Assembly (NCBI GenBank): GCA_003566935.1
Contig: PXBM01000016.1
Span: 1 to 16,845, forward strand
DNA length: 16,845 nt
Origin: Syntrophomonadaceae bacterium
GTDB lineage: Bacteria; Bacillota; Dethiobacteria; DTU022
Direction: 5' to 3'
In this document: positions 1 through 7,001 of the stretch, in pieces
Layout of the letters: each line of letters starts with the position of its first letter
How positions within the stretch are numbered: the stretch's first letter is position 1
Notes under the pieces: model-generated
Databases searched by the model: none
The model's input: the letters and a program-made list of their open reading frames with translations, nothing else
Told to the model about the DNA's origin: nothing
Translations under genes and position numbers: made by a program

Positions 1-5
1 ACTCC

Positions 6-20
6 AGGTGCCTGACACCT
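6..20. repeat. Short perfect inverted repeat AGGTG-CCTGA-CACCT
   Basis: Five-base arms AGGTG and CACCT flank CCTGA just beyond the 3' end of the PIN toxin gene. The TGACACCT half recurs in the intergenic spacers at 14603-14610 and 15992-15999. It may be one end of a small interspersed REP-like element. It is too short to work as a terminator alone, and no T-tract is seen. Confidence 0.4.
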
Positions 21-29
21 ATCGTTAAC

Positions 30-455
30 TTATTTTGTTAATGGATTGAAAAATCGGATTCCCTCTATATAGCTGCCAGATGAATAATCTTCACTGGCAA
101 CTATGGCCACCTGGTTTAGGCGTGCAGTAGCCCAGATCAATGAATCCCAGTATGAGAAACTGTGGTCCTGTACACCCCTGACCGCTTCCATTACTATCAT
201 TTCATTTAGCTGTAAAACCGGCCATATCTGGCAAAAATTTTTTATTCTTTTTTCTGCTTGATTTGCGTTCATTTTATCAGGAATTTTCCTGGTAACAGTA
301 ACAAAAAACTCAGATAAAACTTGAGCACTGATAACTCCCTGATCAAGTGAAATCAATTGATCCAGGTAAGAAAGAGCTTTTTCTTGTTTATCGGGTTCGG
401 ACATATCATAAGCATAAACTAAAATGTTAGTATCAATAAAGACTTTACCTGTCAT
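30..455 (-). CDS. VapC-type PIN-domain toxin
   Basis: A 141-residue PIN-domain protein, the usual VapC size, predicted to be a Mg2+-dependent endoribonuclease acting on tRNA or rRNA in the cytoplasm. The acidic active-site residues are visible in order: D8 in FIDTN, E49 in VLSEF, D104 in SYWDSLIWA and D123 in ASEDYSSG. The ATG lies inside the end of the upstream antitoxin gene, an 11-nt overlap typical of translationally coupled toxin-antitoxin pairs. The final residues (GIRFFNPL) match the usual PIN ending. Nothing appears truncated, so the toxin is probably functional. The RNA target cannot be deduced from sequence. Confidence 0.88.
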   Translation of the reverse strand: MTGKVFIDTNILVYAYDMSEPDKQEKALSYLDQLISLDQGVISAQVLSEFFVTVTRKIPDKMNANQAEKRIKNFCQIWPVLQLNEMIVMEAVRGVQDHSFSYWDSLIWATARLNQVAIVASEDYSSGSYIEGIRFFNPLTK

Positions 456-705
456 AGAGATCGTCTCTTTTCCATCTCTTTATGGGCAAATCGCTCTTGC
501 TGCCTTTTCTTTTTTCTTCAATAAACTTACGCTCCTCAAACCATTTTTCCTGGAATTTTCTTGGGTAACTGACTGCCGATTTGTGGCTGTCAAGAGCTTC
601 CCTAACAATTTCAGCTTCTGAAATATTGAAAGTGGCAGCCTTCTTTTTTAAAAGCTGTTCCTGCTGCTTTGTTATGTAGAACTGCTTCCGGATTAATTCA
701 CTCAT
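445..705 (-). CDS. Ribbon-helix-helix antitoxin of the VapBC-type pair
   Basis: A small basic protein of about 86 residues. Its first 45 residues fit a ribbon-helix-helix (CopG/Arc-like) DNA-binding fold: a short beta strand (RKQFYIT) followed by two helices separated by a turn (FNISEAEIVREAL). The charged tail would wrap the toxin. The chosen ATG at 705 has AAGGTGA about 5 nt upstream; a GTG at 714 is the alternative and gives 89 residues. The gene overlaps the PIN toxin by 11 nt and lies directly behind a promoter carrying TATACAT direct repeats, consistent with autorepression. The family call rests on fold-like features and gene context, since antitoxins diverge quickly. Confidence 0.75.
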   Translation of the reverse strand: MSELIRKQFYITKQQEQLLKKKAATFNISEAEIVREALDSHKSAVSYPRKFQEKWFEERKFIEEKRKGSKSDLPIKRWKRDDLYDR

Positions 706-726
706 CTCATTCACCTTACCTGTTTT

Positions 727-765
727 TATACATCACATTATACATTATGACTTAAATTCCAGCAA
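727..765 (-). promoter_or_regulatory. Promoter with overlapping direct repeats for the toxin-antitoxin operon
   Basis: Read on the minus strand there is a perfect -10 TATAAT (737-742) and, 17 bp upstream, a weak -35 TTGCTG (760-765). On the plus strand TATACAT occurs twice, at 727-733 and 739-745, with a 12-bp period, and the second copy covers the -10. The repeats are a likely binding site for the ribbon-helix-helix antitoxin, but that is inference. Confidence 0.5.
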
Positions 766-768
766 CTA

Positions 769-2079
769 TCACTTGCCAGCAACTTTATTATTATTAAAAA
801 GCTGCCCGATTATAGCACCAATTACCGTAATGAGCACCCAGCCAAACCCCGCTTCGGCACCGGGAAACCAACTGCGCAGTGCCCCCAGGCCCGCTTCGCT
901 GCCAAACATGGCTGCATAACCATAAGCGCCCTCAAATATACCCCACCCAAAAGCCGCCAGCGCAGCACCGGCCCTGGCACCCTTTAAACCTGGGGCAATT
1001 ACTATAAACAGGACCATGACGATAGCAGGCGGATAGATAATATCCAGAATCGGCGCGGTAAGCCTGATAATCTCATCCAGGCCAATCATGCTGATCAGGC
1101 CGCTCAAAATAAGGGTTACTGCCGTGCAGGCCACATAGGGCAGCCTTCCACCTGAAGCTTCTTCAAAATAAGAGGCAGTTCCCCCACCCAGTCCCACGGC
1201 AGAGGTCAGGGCGGCGAACAGAAGGGCTACATTAAAAATTGCTCCGCCGATCGGACCCCACAATTCCAGGATAATCGTGGCATACAGGCGGGCGTAGGAA
1301 ACATCTGTGAAAAGTGCCCCGGTGGATGCCCCGACCAGCATCTGGGTAAAATGACTGGTTCCGAGCAGCAGGAAACCAAAGCCGGCGGTGAGAACCAGGT
1401 AACGGTTTAAGGTGACACCTGTTAAATTATAGCTCTCCCGCAGCCCCACTATAACCAGGGTGGCAAACATCAAGGCTGCCGGTAAATCCATAGTCTGATA
1501 CCCATGCAAAAACCCATAGGTAAAGGGATGCTCGGGGAAAAAGGGGGTAACCCGTTCAGCCATAGGTGAAACCAGGCTTTTTGTGACCACCGCTACAATA
1601 GTAACAACTAAAACAGGCAGGAGGTATTTGGCAATCTTATCGATGACCTGGCTGCGGCGATAGAGAAACCAGAAAGCTGCAGTGTAATAAACTACAGTGA
1701 AAAAAAACAAAGCTGGAAAGGGTGAATGGTCCAGGCCAAGAATCTGGCATATGGCATCCCAGGCTGCTGCGCTCATGCGGGGTATGGCAAACAGCGGACC
1801 GAGAACCAGCACAGTCAGCCCACCAAAGATCTGGGCGAACTTTGTGTTCACTGATTTTGAAGCAATTGTAAAAAGGGTTCCTTCTTTTGATACGGCCAGG
1901 TAAGCCAGCCAGGGAAATAAGATAGCTGAAATAAATATTCCAAGATAAGTAACAAGTACTGCACTGCCACTCTGCTGGCCCCAGGTGACCGGCCAGAGCA
2001 TACAGGATCCACCAAAGTGCATAGCAAATACTGAACCACCTACTGCTGCAACAACTAGTAGATTGAGTTTGCGGGACAT
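769..2079 (-). CDS. brnQ: BrnQ-family branched-chain amino acid:cation symporter
   Basis: A 436-residue, very hydrophobic protein with about 12 membrane segments, close to the usual BrnQ length (about 440). Family landmarks are the N-terminal glycine-rich segment FAMHFGGSCMLWP, the GPLFAIPR motif near residue 93, and the GYQTMDLPAALMFA motif in the middle. Members import Leu, Ile and Val with Na+ or H+ across the cytoplasmic membrane. The ATG at 2079 is preceded by GAGGGAG about 10 nt upstream. The gene is monocistronic as far as can be seen. The family (LIVCS) is convincing; the exact substrate is inferred from the family. Confidence 0.85.
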   Translation of the reverse strand: MSRKLNLLVVAAVGGSVFAMHFGGSCMLWPVTWGQQSGSAVLVTYLGIFISAILFPWLAYLAVSKEGTLFTIASKSVNTKFAQIFGGLTVLVLGPLFAIPRMSAAAWDAICQILGLDHSPFPALFFFTVVYYTAAFWFLYRRSQVIDKIAKYLLPVLVVTIVAVVTKSLVSPMAERVTPFFPEHPFTYGFLHGYQTMDLPAALMFATLVIVGLRESYNLTGVTLNRYLVLTAGFGFLLLGTSHFTQMLVGASTGALFTDVSYARLYATIILELWGPIGGAIFNVALLFAALTSAVGLGGGTASYFEEASGGRLPYVACTAVTLILSGLISMIGLDEIIRLTAPILDIIYPPAIVMVLFIVIAPGLKGARAGAALAAFGWGIFEGAYGYAAMFGSEAGLGALRSWFPGAEAGFGWVLITVIGAIIGQLFNNNKVAGK

Positions 2080-2212
2080 CTGCTGCTTACTCCCTCTTCG
2101 TTGATTGTAATGATTATTATTTTATATGCTTCATAAGACTATTTATCATTTCTACAGAAAATAGCTAACCCCTTTAATGAGCAGAACAATTTGCTATACT
2201 CATTATGTACAC

Positions 2213-2238
2213 AAAAAGGTGAGGGTAAATCCCCACCT
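2213..2238 (-). terminator. Intrinsic terminator behind the small membrane protein gene
   Basis: On the minus strand the arms AGGTG..GGG and CCC..CACCT form a hairpin of about 8 bp with one bulge and a loop of about 5 nt, directly followed by TTTTT (2217 down to 2213). It sits 66 nt past the stop codon of the 58-residue ORF and upstream of the brnQ gene, so it would separate these two units. Confidence 0.6.
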
Positions 2239-2303
2239 ATAAAGTCGCTCGCTATATTAATATTAATTGTTAAATTGATAGCTCCGGGCAGCCTATGCAA
2301 GGG

Positions 2304-2480
2304 TTAATTTTCTTTCTCCGGCAAATATTCAGACCAGACTAATAAAGCAATGGCAAGCAGGAAGGAGAAACCTATCGGTCCCAATACAGTGTAACCATAT
2401 AGCGGTCCCGCTAAAATAAAAACAATTGCAATAACCCCAATAAAGCCAAGGCCAAGAATCATGCTTCGATGTGCTTTCAT
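2304..2480 (-). CDS. Small two-helix membrane protein (58 aa)
   Basis: The ORF starts at ATG 2478-2480 behind a good ribosome binding site (GAGGGGAG, 8 nt upstream) and ends with TAA at 2304-2306. It encodes 58 residues: a short basic N-terminus (MKAHRS), a first hydrophobic segment (about residues 7-25), a short turn with Gly and Tyr, a second segment (about 31-49) and a charged tail ending EYLPEKEN. This is a typical two-helix hairpin layout. It lies 114 nt behind the LUD-domain gene on the same strand and has its own terminator, so the two may be co-transcribed. No family is recognised and no function can be assigned. Confidence 0.65.
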   Translation of the reverse strand: MKAHRSMILGLGFIGVIAIVFILAGPLYGYTVLGPIGFSFLLAIALLVWSEYLPEKEN

Positions 2481-2594
2481 CTAGAAAACTCCCCTCAAAA
2501 GAATAGTCAGGCTCTTACTATTATTGAATCATATTCTCAACAGTCAGTAAAGGGCAGTTCGATTCCTGCTTTTACATACGGCCAATTAATACCA

Positions 2595-3221
2595 TTAATA
2601 ACCAAGTTCCTCGCCTACAATAAGCACATTCAAATCGATACTGCCGGGTTTTCCCTCAATAATTGTAGTTACATTACACATCCGATGAGGGGAACTGCAG
2701 TCAGGGCACTGATCAGTTTCCGCGCAGGGGGTATTCTTGTTTAAGCGCCTGGCATTGGGAGGGCAGGCCTTAGTCTTGATGCGCTCCATAGCTGTATCAA
2801 GGTTTTCAGTCAGTTTATTTACGCCTACGATAATAAGGACTCTGCGCGGACCAAATACCATAGCTCCAACCCGGTTGCCTGTTCCATCGATATTAACCAG
2901 CTTGCCATCAAGGGTTAATGCGTTGGAACTGCAAATATAAAAATCGGCAGTCATGGCTTTACGGCGAATAGCATCCTGCTCTTCCTGGTTAGTGCCATGC
3001 CAGTGCCAGAATACGATGCAGTCTTTATTTAAAAGCAGGTTTTCCAGATCTAGCTCCTGAACCGTGATCGAACCTCCTATGCCGACGGTAGAACTATTTG
3101 ATACCATGGATGATACTTTTTCACGAGCCTGGTCAGCATTATCTACATACTCGGCATAAATGTTACGATCTTTTAATGCTTTAAGAGCTTTATCCACATT
3201 GGTTTTGTTATTTGCCACCAC
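2595..3221 (-). CDS. LUD-domain (LutC/YkgG-like) protein
   Basis: A 208-residue protein covering a single LUD domain (DUF162 family). Visible landmarks are VGIGGSITVQEL around residue 45, the SNALTLDGKLVNIDGTGNRVGAMVFGP block in the middle, the VGVNK motif, and a Cys-rich C-terminal part (KACPPNARRL, TPC, DQCPDCSSPHRMCN). This Cys-rich form is found in stand-alone LUD proteins of clostridia. LUD proteins take part in lactate oxidation together with LutA and LutB, but neither is present here, so its role is open. The start is GTG 3221 (or the next codon, also GTG) with GGAAGGGG about 6 nt upstream. Confidence 0.85.
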   Translation of the reverse strand: MVANNKTNVDKALKALKDRNIYAEYVDNADQAREKVSSMVSNSSTVGIGGSITVQELDLENLLLNKDCIVFWHWHGTNQEEQDAIRRKAMTADFYICSSNALTLDGKLVNIDGTGNRVGAMVFGPRRVLIIVGVNKLTENLDTAMERIKTKACPPNARRLNKNTPCAETDQCPDCSSPHRMCNVTTIIEGKPGSIDLNVLIVGEELGY

Positions 3222-3425
3222 AACAAGCCCCTTCCGTGTAGATCATCATTTTTTTATGCTAATGCCTTTAATCATTAATTAGACCAAAACTTGTATATTC
3301 CTGCATTTTAGCTGTTTATATTGAAAAAGTGCTGCAAAGCGCAAGAAATCTAGCTAGGATAAGCGGAAAACTGAACCGTCAGGGCCTGCATTAAACCGCT
3401 GTAATCTGATACATGGAGGAAAGAT

Positions 3426-3521
3426 TTGCAAAAAATTCCAGCGGCTGACGCTACTTTGAAGTGGCCAAGCTTTAAACCGTATCCATATCTTGACAATGTC
3501 GAGCAAAACAGCATATTATAA
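3426..3521 (+). CDS. Doubtful 31-residue ORF with a strong ribosome binding site
   Basis: GGAGG at 3415-3419 lies 6 nt before a TTG that opens a frame of 31 codons ending in TAA at 3519-3521. The peptide begins MQKIPAADATLKWPSF and resembles nothing known to me. The spacing is ideal, but the promoter for the downstream diguanylate cyclase (3490-3519) overlaps its 3' end, which argues against a conserved gene. It could be the remnant of a decayed gene. The rest of 3241-3662 holds only this frame and the promoter. Confidence 0.2.
   Translation: MQKIPAADATLKWPSFKPYPYLDNVEQNSIL
3490..3519 (+). promoter_or_regulatory. Sigma-A promoter of the diguanylate cyclase gene
   Basis: A perfect -35 TTGACA (3490-3495) is separated by 18 bp from a -10 TATTAT (3514-3519, five of six matches). 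Transcription would begin near 3526, leaving a leader of about 145 nt before the GTG at 3672. The leader holds only weak hairpins, and no known riboswitch consensus could be recognised. Confidence 0.65.
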
Positions 3522-3671
3522 AAAATAGATAAGCTTTACACGGCAGCGGTGTTTGCAAATTAAAAGAACCTGTAATGAGTGTAGTTAATTACTTTCTGAC
3601 ATCATCGACAAAGTTTAGCATCTTTTGTAGCAAGCACGGAAAAAATGAGTATTTGAGCAGAGGTGAGAATT

Positions 3672-4694
3672 GTGGTTGCGAAAAGTATCAATAGTTTAAC
3701 CAAAGGAGAACTGGTAGAAGAATTGGAAATGTTATCAGCCGAGCATACCGCGCTGCTTAAAAGTGCCCGGGCGATATTAATTAACCAGGATTTCAAAACC
3801 TCGGCCCGGGAGATTTTTAATTACTGTAAAAATGTAACCGGAGCCACTTCCGGTTATGTGGCCTTGCTTACCCCAGATGGTGCGGAAAATGAAGTGCTTT
3901 TTTTAGATTCAGGTGGAAGAGCTTGTAATGTAGATGAAAACTTGCCCATGCCGATTCGTGGTTTGCGGGAAACAGCTTACCGGACCCTGAAAGGAGTTTA
4001 CGATAATAGCTTTGCAGATAGCAAGTGGATACAATATATGCCCGAAGGTCATATGCGGCTTGATAACGTGCTATTTGCCCCCCTAATCATTGACGAGCAT
4101 GCAGTTGGGCTGATTGGTTTGGCCAATAAAGAAAATGGATTTACGCAAAGAGATATTGATTTTGTTTCTGCTCTTAGTGATATAGCCGCAGTAGCTTTAA
4201 GAAACAGCAGGAACCTGGAAACCCTTCGCTACGTAAGTTTTCATGATCAGCTAACAGGGCTTTATAATCGTCATTACTTTGTAAATGAAATCAAGAGGCT
4301 TGAGGGTTCGCGTGATTACCCGATTGCCATTATTATAGCTGATCTGGATAATCTGAAGAAGGTTAATGACACCCGGGGTCATGCAGAAGGCGATAAATAT
4401 CTACAAGCCTGTGCAACGCTATTTAAAGAAACTCTTCGTGGCTATGACCTGCTGGCCAGGGTTGGTGGGGATGAATTTGCCCTGGTATTAACCCGAACGG
4501 ATAGAGAAACCGGTGAAACCATAATGAAGAGAATCAAAGGTGATCTAGAAAAATATAATCAGATACATACAGCATTGCCGCTTAGCATTTCGATGGGTAT
4601 AGCGGTCAGCAAAAGCTCTGACCAGCCGCTGGAAGAGACCTTTAGAGAAGCTGACGGTCTGATGTATAAAGAGAAACTACAGCGCAGAACCTAA
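3672..4694 (+). CDS. GAF-GGDEF diguanylate cyclase
   Basis: A soluble protein of about 340 residues that should make cyclic di-GMP from two GTP. A short N-terminal helical stretch is followed by a GAF-like sensor domain (about residues 40-185; FAPLIIDEHAVGLIGLANK is typical) and a C-terminal GGDEF domain. The active-site GGDEF is intact at residues 265-269. An RxxD inhibitory site (RGYD, 256-259) lies at the canonical distance upstream, so product feedback inhibition is expected. FHDQLTGLYNRHYF marks the domain start. No signal peptide or membrane segment is seen, so a cytoplasmic ligand is likely sensed. The GTG at 3672 was chosen because AGAGGTGA lies 5 nt before it; a GTG at 3663 falls inside that site. 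Confidence 0.93.
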   Translation: MVAKSINSLTKGELVEELEMLSAEHTALLKSARAILINQDFKTSAREIFNYCKNVTGATSGYVALLTPDGAENEVLFLDSGGRACNVDENLPMPIRGLRETAYRTLKGVYDNSFADSKWIQYMPEGHMRLDNVLFAPLIIDEHAVGLIGLANKENGFTQRDIDFVSALSDIAAVALRNSRNLETLRYVSFHDQLTGLYNRHYFVNEIKRLEGSRDYPIAIIIADLDNLKKVNDTRGHAEGDKYLQACATLFKETLRGYDLLARVGGDEFALVLTRTDRETGETIMKRIKGDLEKYNQIHTALPLSISMGIAVSKSSDQPLEETFREADGLMYKEKLQRRT

Positions 4695-4814
4695 TAAAGT
4701 CAATGGGATAAGTCACAGGGACGTTTAAAACCTTCGTTAGACAGATGGTTTTTATTTTCGATCCGAAGTCAAACAAAACGTTCTCGTAACTGGCTTGTCG
4801 GGACTTCTGCGACT

Positions 4815-4850
4815 TAGAAAAAGCAAAACGTGGAGATCTCTCCCCACGTT
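4815..4850 (-). terminator. Intrinsic terminator of the tRNA-Leu gene
   Basis: AACGTGG (4827-4833) and CCACGTT (4844-4850) form a 7-bp stem around a 10-nt loop that may pair further. On the minus strand the stem is followed by TTTTGCTTTTT. It starts 11 nt beyond the encoded CCA of the tRNA. In the plus direction the T-tract is poor, so it may only weakly stop the diguanylate cyclase transcript. Confidence 0.7.
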
Positions 4851-4860
4851 CCATTTCTTC

Positions 4861-4945
4861 TGGTGTCGGGAGGGGGACTTGAACCCCCATGGTGTTAACC
4901 ACACGGCCCTCAACCGTGCGCGTCTGCCAATTCCGCCATCCCGAC
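4861..4945 (-). tRNA. tRNA-Leu (anticodon GAG)
   Basis: An 85-nt tRNA on the minus strand. The acceptor stem GTCGGGA/TCCCGAC pairs fully over 7 bp, with discriminator A and an encoded CCA (4861-4863). The anticodon stem CACGG/CCGTG encloses TTGAGGG with anticodon GAG, reading CUC/CUU leucine codons. A long variable arm (TGGT/ACCA) marks a class II tRNA, and the T arm GGGGG-TTCAAGT-CCCCC is perfect. Together with the D arm (GCGGAATTGGCAGACGC) this fits bacterial tRNA-Leu. Confidence 0.96.
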
Positions 4946-4968
4946 ATATTAGGCTCTTAACAAGTAAG

Positions 4969-4997
4969 ATTATAAGGGTTTCTTTATATTGCGTCAA
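4969..4997 (-). promoter_or_regulatory. Strong sigma-A promoter of tRNA-Leu
   Basis: On the minus strand TTGACG (4992-4997) lies 17 bp upstream of a perfect TATAAT (4969-4974). The -10 ends 23 nt before the first base of the mature tRNA. This is the best-matching promoter in the window, as expected for a tRNA gene. Confidence 0.85.
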
Positions 4998-5200
4998 GGT
5001 ATTGAAAGTCATTTACTTTAATATTAGTGGCAACTGCTTTAAATGGTTAAGGTACCTTGCACAAACAATAGCTGCAATTTTATCAATACAGATAAGTGAT
5101 TGAATCAACCTGTCTGCTTGCCTGTCTCCCTGTCAGCTAAACAATAATTCGACTTCTGCTATAAATTATTGGAAGGTTTTCAAATGTAATATTATTTTAT

Positions 5201-5230
5201 ATTGTGCAATTACACAATTTTTATTATAAT
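5201..5230 (+). promoter_or_regulatory. Promoter with operator-like dyad for the acyl-CoA ligase/livGF operon
   Basis: ATTGTGCAATTACACAAT (5201-5218) is an 18-bp dyad in which eight of nine base pairs are symmetric. Its left arm contains a -35-like TTGTGC (5202-5207), exactly 17 bp before a perfect -10 TATAAT (5225-5230). A protein bound to the dyad would cover the -35, which suggests repression. The half-site spacing (GTG-N6-CAC) differs from that of CRP/FNR boxes (N8). The rest of 5000-5286 shows nothing gene-like. Confidence 0.55.
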
Positions 5231-5286
5231 AATAACTAATTTACTGTACGGTTAAACTATATATACAAGGAGGGCTTAAATTTATA

Positions 5287-6999
5287 GTGGACAATAAAAA
5301 CCAGTACCTTTCGAAACCGTGGCTGAAGAACTACCATCCTGATGTGCCTGCCGAGGCAGAAGTGCCGGAAAAATCGCTAAATGACCTTTTTGATGGGGCC
5401 GCCCAAAAATACGCCAATCGCACGGCTGTTATTTTTTATGGCAAAAAAATCAGTTTTAAAGAGTTAAAAGATGAGGTCGATCGCTTTGCCACCGCCTTGT
5501 CCAAGTTCGGCATTAAAAAGGGAGACAAGGTCGCCCTATATCTGCTGAACAGCCCTCAATACGTAATATCTTATTTCGCCATCTTAAAAGCGGGCGGCAC
5601 CGTTACCCCGATCAGCCCCGTCTACACCAGCAGCGAAGTCAAACACCAGCTTACTGACAGCGGTGCGCGTAACCTGGTATGCCAGGATATTCTTTACGAT
5701 AATATTGCCAAGACGGGGATTAAGATGGATCGGGTCTTTTTGACCGGAATCAGCGATTATCTGCCGACAATCAGAAGGATGATCGGTAGAAGTGTCCTGC
5801 GCAAAGCTTTCAGCGAACTCGAAGTCCCCACCCCGAAGATTGATGAGAGGGAAGGTTTTTACCGCCTGAAAGATTTGATAAAAAAGACTGAACCCAACCC
5901 CCCTACAGTGGAGATAGATCCTGCAGTCGACTTAGCAGTACTTCCCTATACCGGAGGAACAACTGCCCTGCCAAAAGGGGTCATGCTCTCTCACCGCAAC
6001 CTGGTTGCCTGTCAGAGCCAGGTGCAGGCATCCTGGCCAATCCTTGAAGAAGGCAAAGAGGTGGTCCTGGCCTTCCTCCCCTTCTATCATATCTACGGCC
6101 AGGTAGTAGTTATGCTGAACACGATGCTTACCGGCGGTACGATGATTCTTTTTACTACTCCCGATATTGACGACATTCTTTATTCCATGGAAAAGTATCA
6201 GGCCAGCACCTTCCTGGGAGTACCTACTTTCTTCGAATACCTCAAGGAGTATGAAAAAACCGACCGGGTTAACTGGAAACGCTTAAAATTGATTATCTGC
6301 GGAGCTGACACCCTCCACACAACTACACTTGAAGAGTGGACCAGGCGAACCAATAGTGTAATTACCGAAGGTTTCGGGATGACTGAAACCAGCGGTGTAA
6401 GTCATGTCAACCCGATGGGCAGCAGTAAACCCGGTTCATTCGGCCTGCCCCTTCCCAACGTCACTGCTGCCATAATTGACCCTGACACAAATGAATTTTT
6501 ACCGGTCGGCGAGACAGGTGAAATGATTCTGCACGGCCCGAACATAATGCAGGGCTACTGGAACCGGGATGAAGACAACAAAAAGATTTTTCTCGATGTC
6601 GATGGCAAGCAGTTCATGAAAACCGGCGACCTTATCCGCATGGATGAGGAAGGTTATTTTATCTTCTACGACCGGACCAAGGATTTAATTAAGTATAAAG
6701 GCTATTCTGTTTTTGCCAGGGAGATTGAAGAAGTTCTCTACAAGCATCCCCAGGTAAAGGCTGTCGGAGTTATCGGTGTTCCTGATCCAAAGGTCGGGCA
6801 CTACATCAAGGCAAATGTGGTCTTAAATCCTGAAGCCCGCGGCAAAATTTCCGAAGAAGATATCATCAACTATTGCAAGGAGACCCTGGCTCACTATAAA
6901 GTCCCGAGAGTATGCGATTTTCGCGGTGAGCTGCCAAAAACGGATGTGGGTAAAATATCGCGGCGCGAACTGCGGGAAGAAATGGACGAGGAGGTCTAG
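5287..6999 (+). CDS. FadD-like acyl-CoA ligase (AMP-forming)
   Basis: A 570-residue adenylate-forming enzyme, similar in length to long-chain fatty acid-CoA ligases (about 560). It should activate a carboxylic acid with ATP and attach CoA. The ATP-binding motif YTGGTTALPKG is at residues 221-231, GFGMTETSG is near 362-370, the hinge region KTGDLIRMDEEGYF precedes the small C-terminal domain, and the catalytic lysine is K556 in TDVGKIS. The GTG at 5287 lies 13 nt behind GGAGG, a rather long gap, but no nearer in-frame start exists. livG follows 2 nt after the TAG stop, so ligase and transporter ATPases are co-transcribed. The family best fits medium- or long-chain acids; an aromatic acid is possible. 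Confidence 0.88.
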   Translation: MDNKNQYLSKPWLKNYHPDVPAEAEVPEKSLNDLFDGAAQKYANRTAVIFYGKKISFKELKDEVDRFATALSKFGIKKGDKVALYLLNSPQYVISYFAILKAGGTVTPISPVYTSSEVKHQLTDSGARNLVCQDILYDNIAKTGIKMDRVFLTGISDYLPTIRRMIGRSVLRKAFSELEVPTPKIDEREGFYRLKDLIKKTEPNPPTVEIDPAVDLAVLPYTGGTTALPKGVMLSHRNLVACQSQVQASWPILEEGKEVVLAFLPFYHIYGQVVVMLNTMLTGGTMILFTTPDIDDILYSMEKYQASTFLGVPTFFEYLKEYEKTDRVNWKRLKLIICGADTLHTTTLEEWTRRTNSVITEGFGMTETSGVSHVNPMGSSKPGSFGLPLPNVTAAIIDPDTNEFLPVGETGEMILHGPNIMQGYWNRDEDNKKIFLDVDGKQFMKTGDLIRMDEEGYFIFYDRTKDLIKYKGYSVFAREIEEVLYKHPQVKAVGVIGVPDPKVGHYIKANVVLNPEARGKISEEDIINYCKETLAHYKVPRVCDFRGELPKTDVGKISRRELREEMDEEV

Positions 7000-7001
7000 A
7001 A

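Noticed and set aside
2550..2580. tRNA-like T arm (GCAG-TTCGATTC-CTGC) downstream of the LUD gene
   Set aside because: The loop is 8 nt instead of 7, and no matching D arm, anticodon arm or acceptor stem could be found around it.
3526..3671. Cyclic di-GMP riboswitch in the leader of the diguanylate cyclase gene
   Set aside because: The conserved GEMM-I and c-di-GMP-II core sequences are absent; only weak hairpins are seen.
4642..5012. Minus-strand frames reading GWRNWQTRTVEGRVV or similar across the tRNA
   Set aside because: They are translations of the tRNA-Leu gene itself, a common false ORF; no ribosome binding site is seen and the RNA fold is perfect.
5201..5218. CRP/FNR-type binding site
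   Set aside because: The half-sites are spaced GTG-N6-CAC, while CRP/FNR sites need two more bases between them.
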